From Holosporales bacterium (GTDB lineage: Bacteria; Pseudomonadota; Alphaproteobacteria; UBA3830; JAIRMZ01): DNA of 34,845 nt. The stretch covers positions 1-34,845 of the forward strand of contig JAITIJ010000067.1 in NCBI GenBank assembly GCA_031279495.1, read 5' to 3'. Below the pieces are notes generated by a model. That model searched no databases. It was not told the DNA's origin and saw nothing but the letters and a program-made list of their open reading frames with translations. The position numbers and the translations under genes were made by a program. Positions 34,526-34,845 of this stretch are shown in pieces (the stretch's first letter is position 1; every line of letters starts with the position of its first letter).

Positions 34526-34687
34526 GCGCTGAGAAATACACAAGCGCTTTTGAAACGTTTTCCGGGTGCCCGATTCACAGGATGCGATATTTCTGAGAAA
34601 GCCTGTGCAGATTATCTGGCCAAAACAGGATGCCCTTCTTTTCAGGCGGATTTAATTCCCTCCAGCGAAAGCTGCTCTGTCTATTGA
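34526..34687 (+). pseudogene. remnant of a SAM-dependent methyltransferase-like gene
   Basis: A 53-codon open stretch between stops reads ALLKRFPGARFTGCDISEKA and then YLAKTGCPSFQADLIP before TGA. The RFPGARFTGCDIS string is typical of a class I methyltransferase around motif I/post-I (the strand ending in the acidic ribose-binding residue). No start codon with a ribosome site, no upstream glycine-rich motif, and stops in all frames soon after. It looks like a fragment of a decayed gene. Methyltransferase identity is moderately supported only. Confidence 0.45.
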
Positions 34688-34845
34688 ATAAGATGAAGAT
34701 CTCTTTAGAAGATTGGCCAGTAAAATAGCAAAATGATCTCATCAACAATTTCGTGCGAGAGTGATAGAGCAAGACATTTATCTAGCACTGCAAGAAGCGC
34801 TCTGCAAAAGCATTCCACCGGTAGTTAGTCTTCTTCTTGCTGGGC
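34688..34845. other. window end, further possible coding remnant
   Basis: A frame open from 34737 to the window edge reads RVIEQDIYLALQEALCKS, then IPPVVSLLLAG. It may be the start of another gene, or a frame-shifted continuation of the methyltransferase remnant. Too little is visible to call. Confidence 0.25.

Noticed and set aside
1-34845. CRISPR array, IS element, transposase or prophage genes
   Set aside because: None seen: no regularly spaced direct repeats, no transposase or integrase motifs, no phage structural genes.

Overview
Organism. The window reads as the chromosome of an alphaproteobacterium, and several features suggest a host-associated lineage of the Holosporales/Rickettsiales kind. 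This placement is inference; no rRNA gene is present to fix it. The proteins of the rplKAJL-rpoBC block look alphaproteobacterial. The AspRS carries the His31 signature of non-discriminating enzymes. Gene overlaps are frequent, and nutrient uptake functions are prominent: thiamine salvage, a sugar ABC importer and a DAACS carrier. Base composition is moderate, with a visible GC dip in the DAACS carrier gene.

Layout 1-6129. The window opens with the 3' end of kdsB and tRNA-Glu(CTC). A YciA-type thioesterase gene follows, bracketed by a perfect 16-bp inverted repeat. Next comes an EnvZ-like sensor kinase that converges with, and overlaps, a family-25 glycosyltransferase gene. On the minus strand a TPP riboswitch heads a coupled pair, a SemiSWEET transporter and thiamine pyrophosphokinase, with the glycosyltransferase downstream. 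A minus-strand XRE regulator has a C-terminal domain that resembles an S24 peptidase without its serine. It is divergent from an unknown 150-aa gene. tRNA-Met(CAT) closes this part.

Layout 6187-14359. aspS is followed closely by a maltose/trehalose-type ABC importer (binding protein, two permeases, ATPase) into which a DAACS symporter gene is inserted. dut and a secreted SH3-domain protein follow, joined by short overlaps.

Layout 14449-26685. This is the rplK-rplA-rplJ-rplL-rpoB-rpoC block, without nusG/secE in front. Two things are odd. The rplJ leader and the first ~12 codons of rplJ are tandemly duplicated, leaving a 24-codon decoy ORF. The rplL-rpoB gap is ~870 bp and contains a Shine-Dalgarno-preceded, Cys-rich ORF of unknown function. 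RpoC has Gly in place of the Asn of NADFDGD.

Layout 26686-34845. A small secreted HEAT-like protein is read from a promoter whose -35/-10 spacer contains a nine-base G/C homopolymer, a layout typical of phase-variable promoters. tRNA-Ser(GGA) and dnaQ follow. A partner-switching pair comes next: a receiver-PP2C phosphatase with Glu at the phospho-acceptor position, and an RsbW-like kinase. A lipid block of enoyl-CoA hydratase, acpP, fabF, accB and accC ends the gene-rich part. After accC only decayed coding remnants, one methyltransferase-like, are visible.

The most interesting items are the homopolymer promoter, the duplicated rplJ leader/decoy ORF, and the riboswitch-controlled SemiSWEET as a candidate thiamine transporter.
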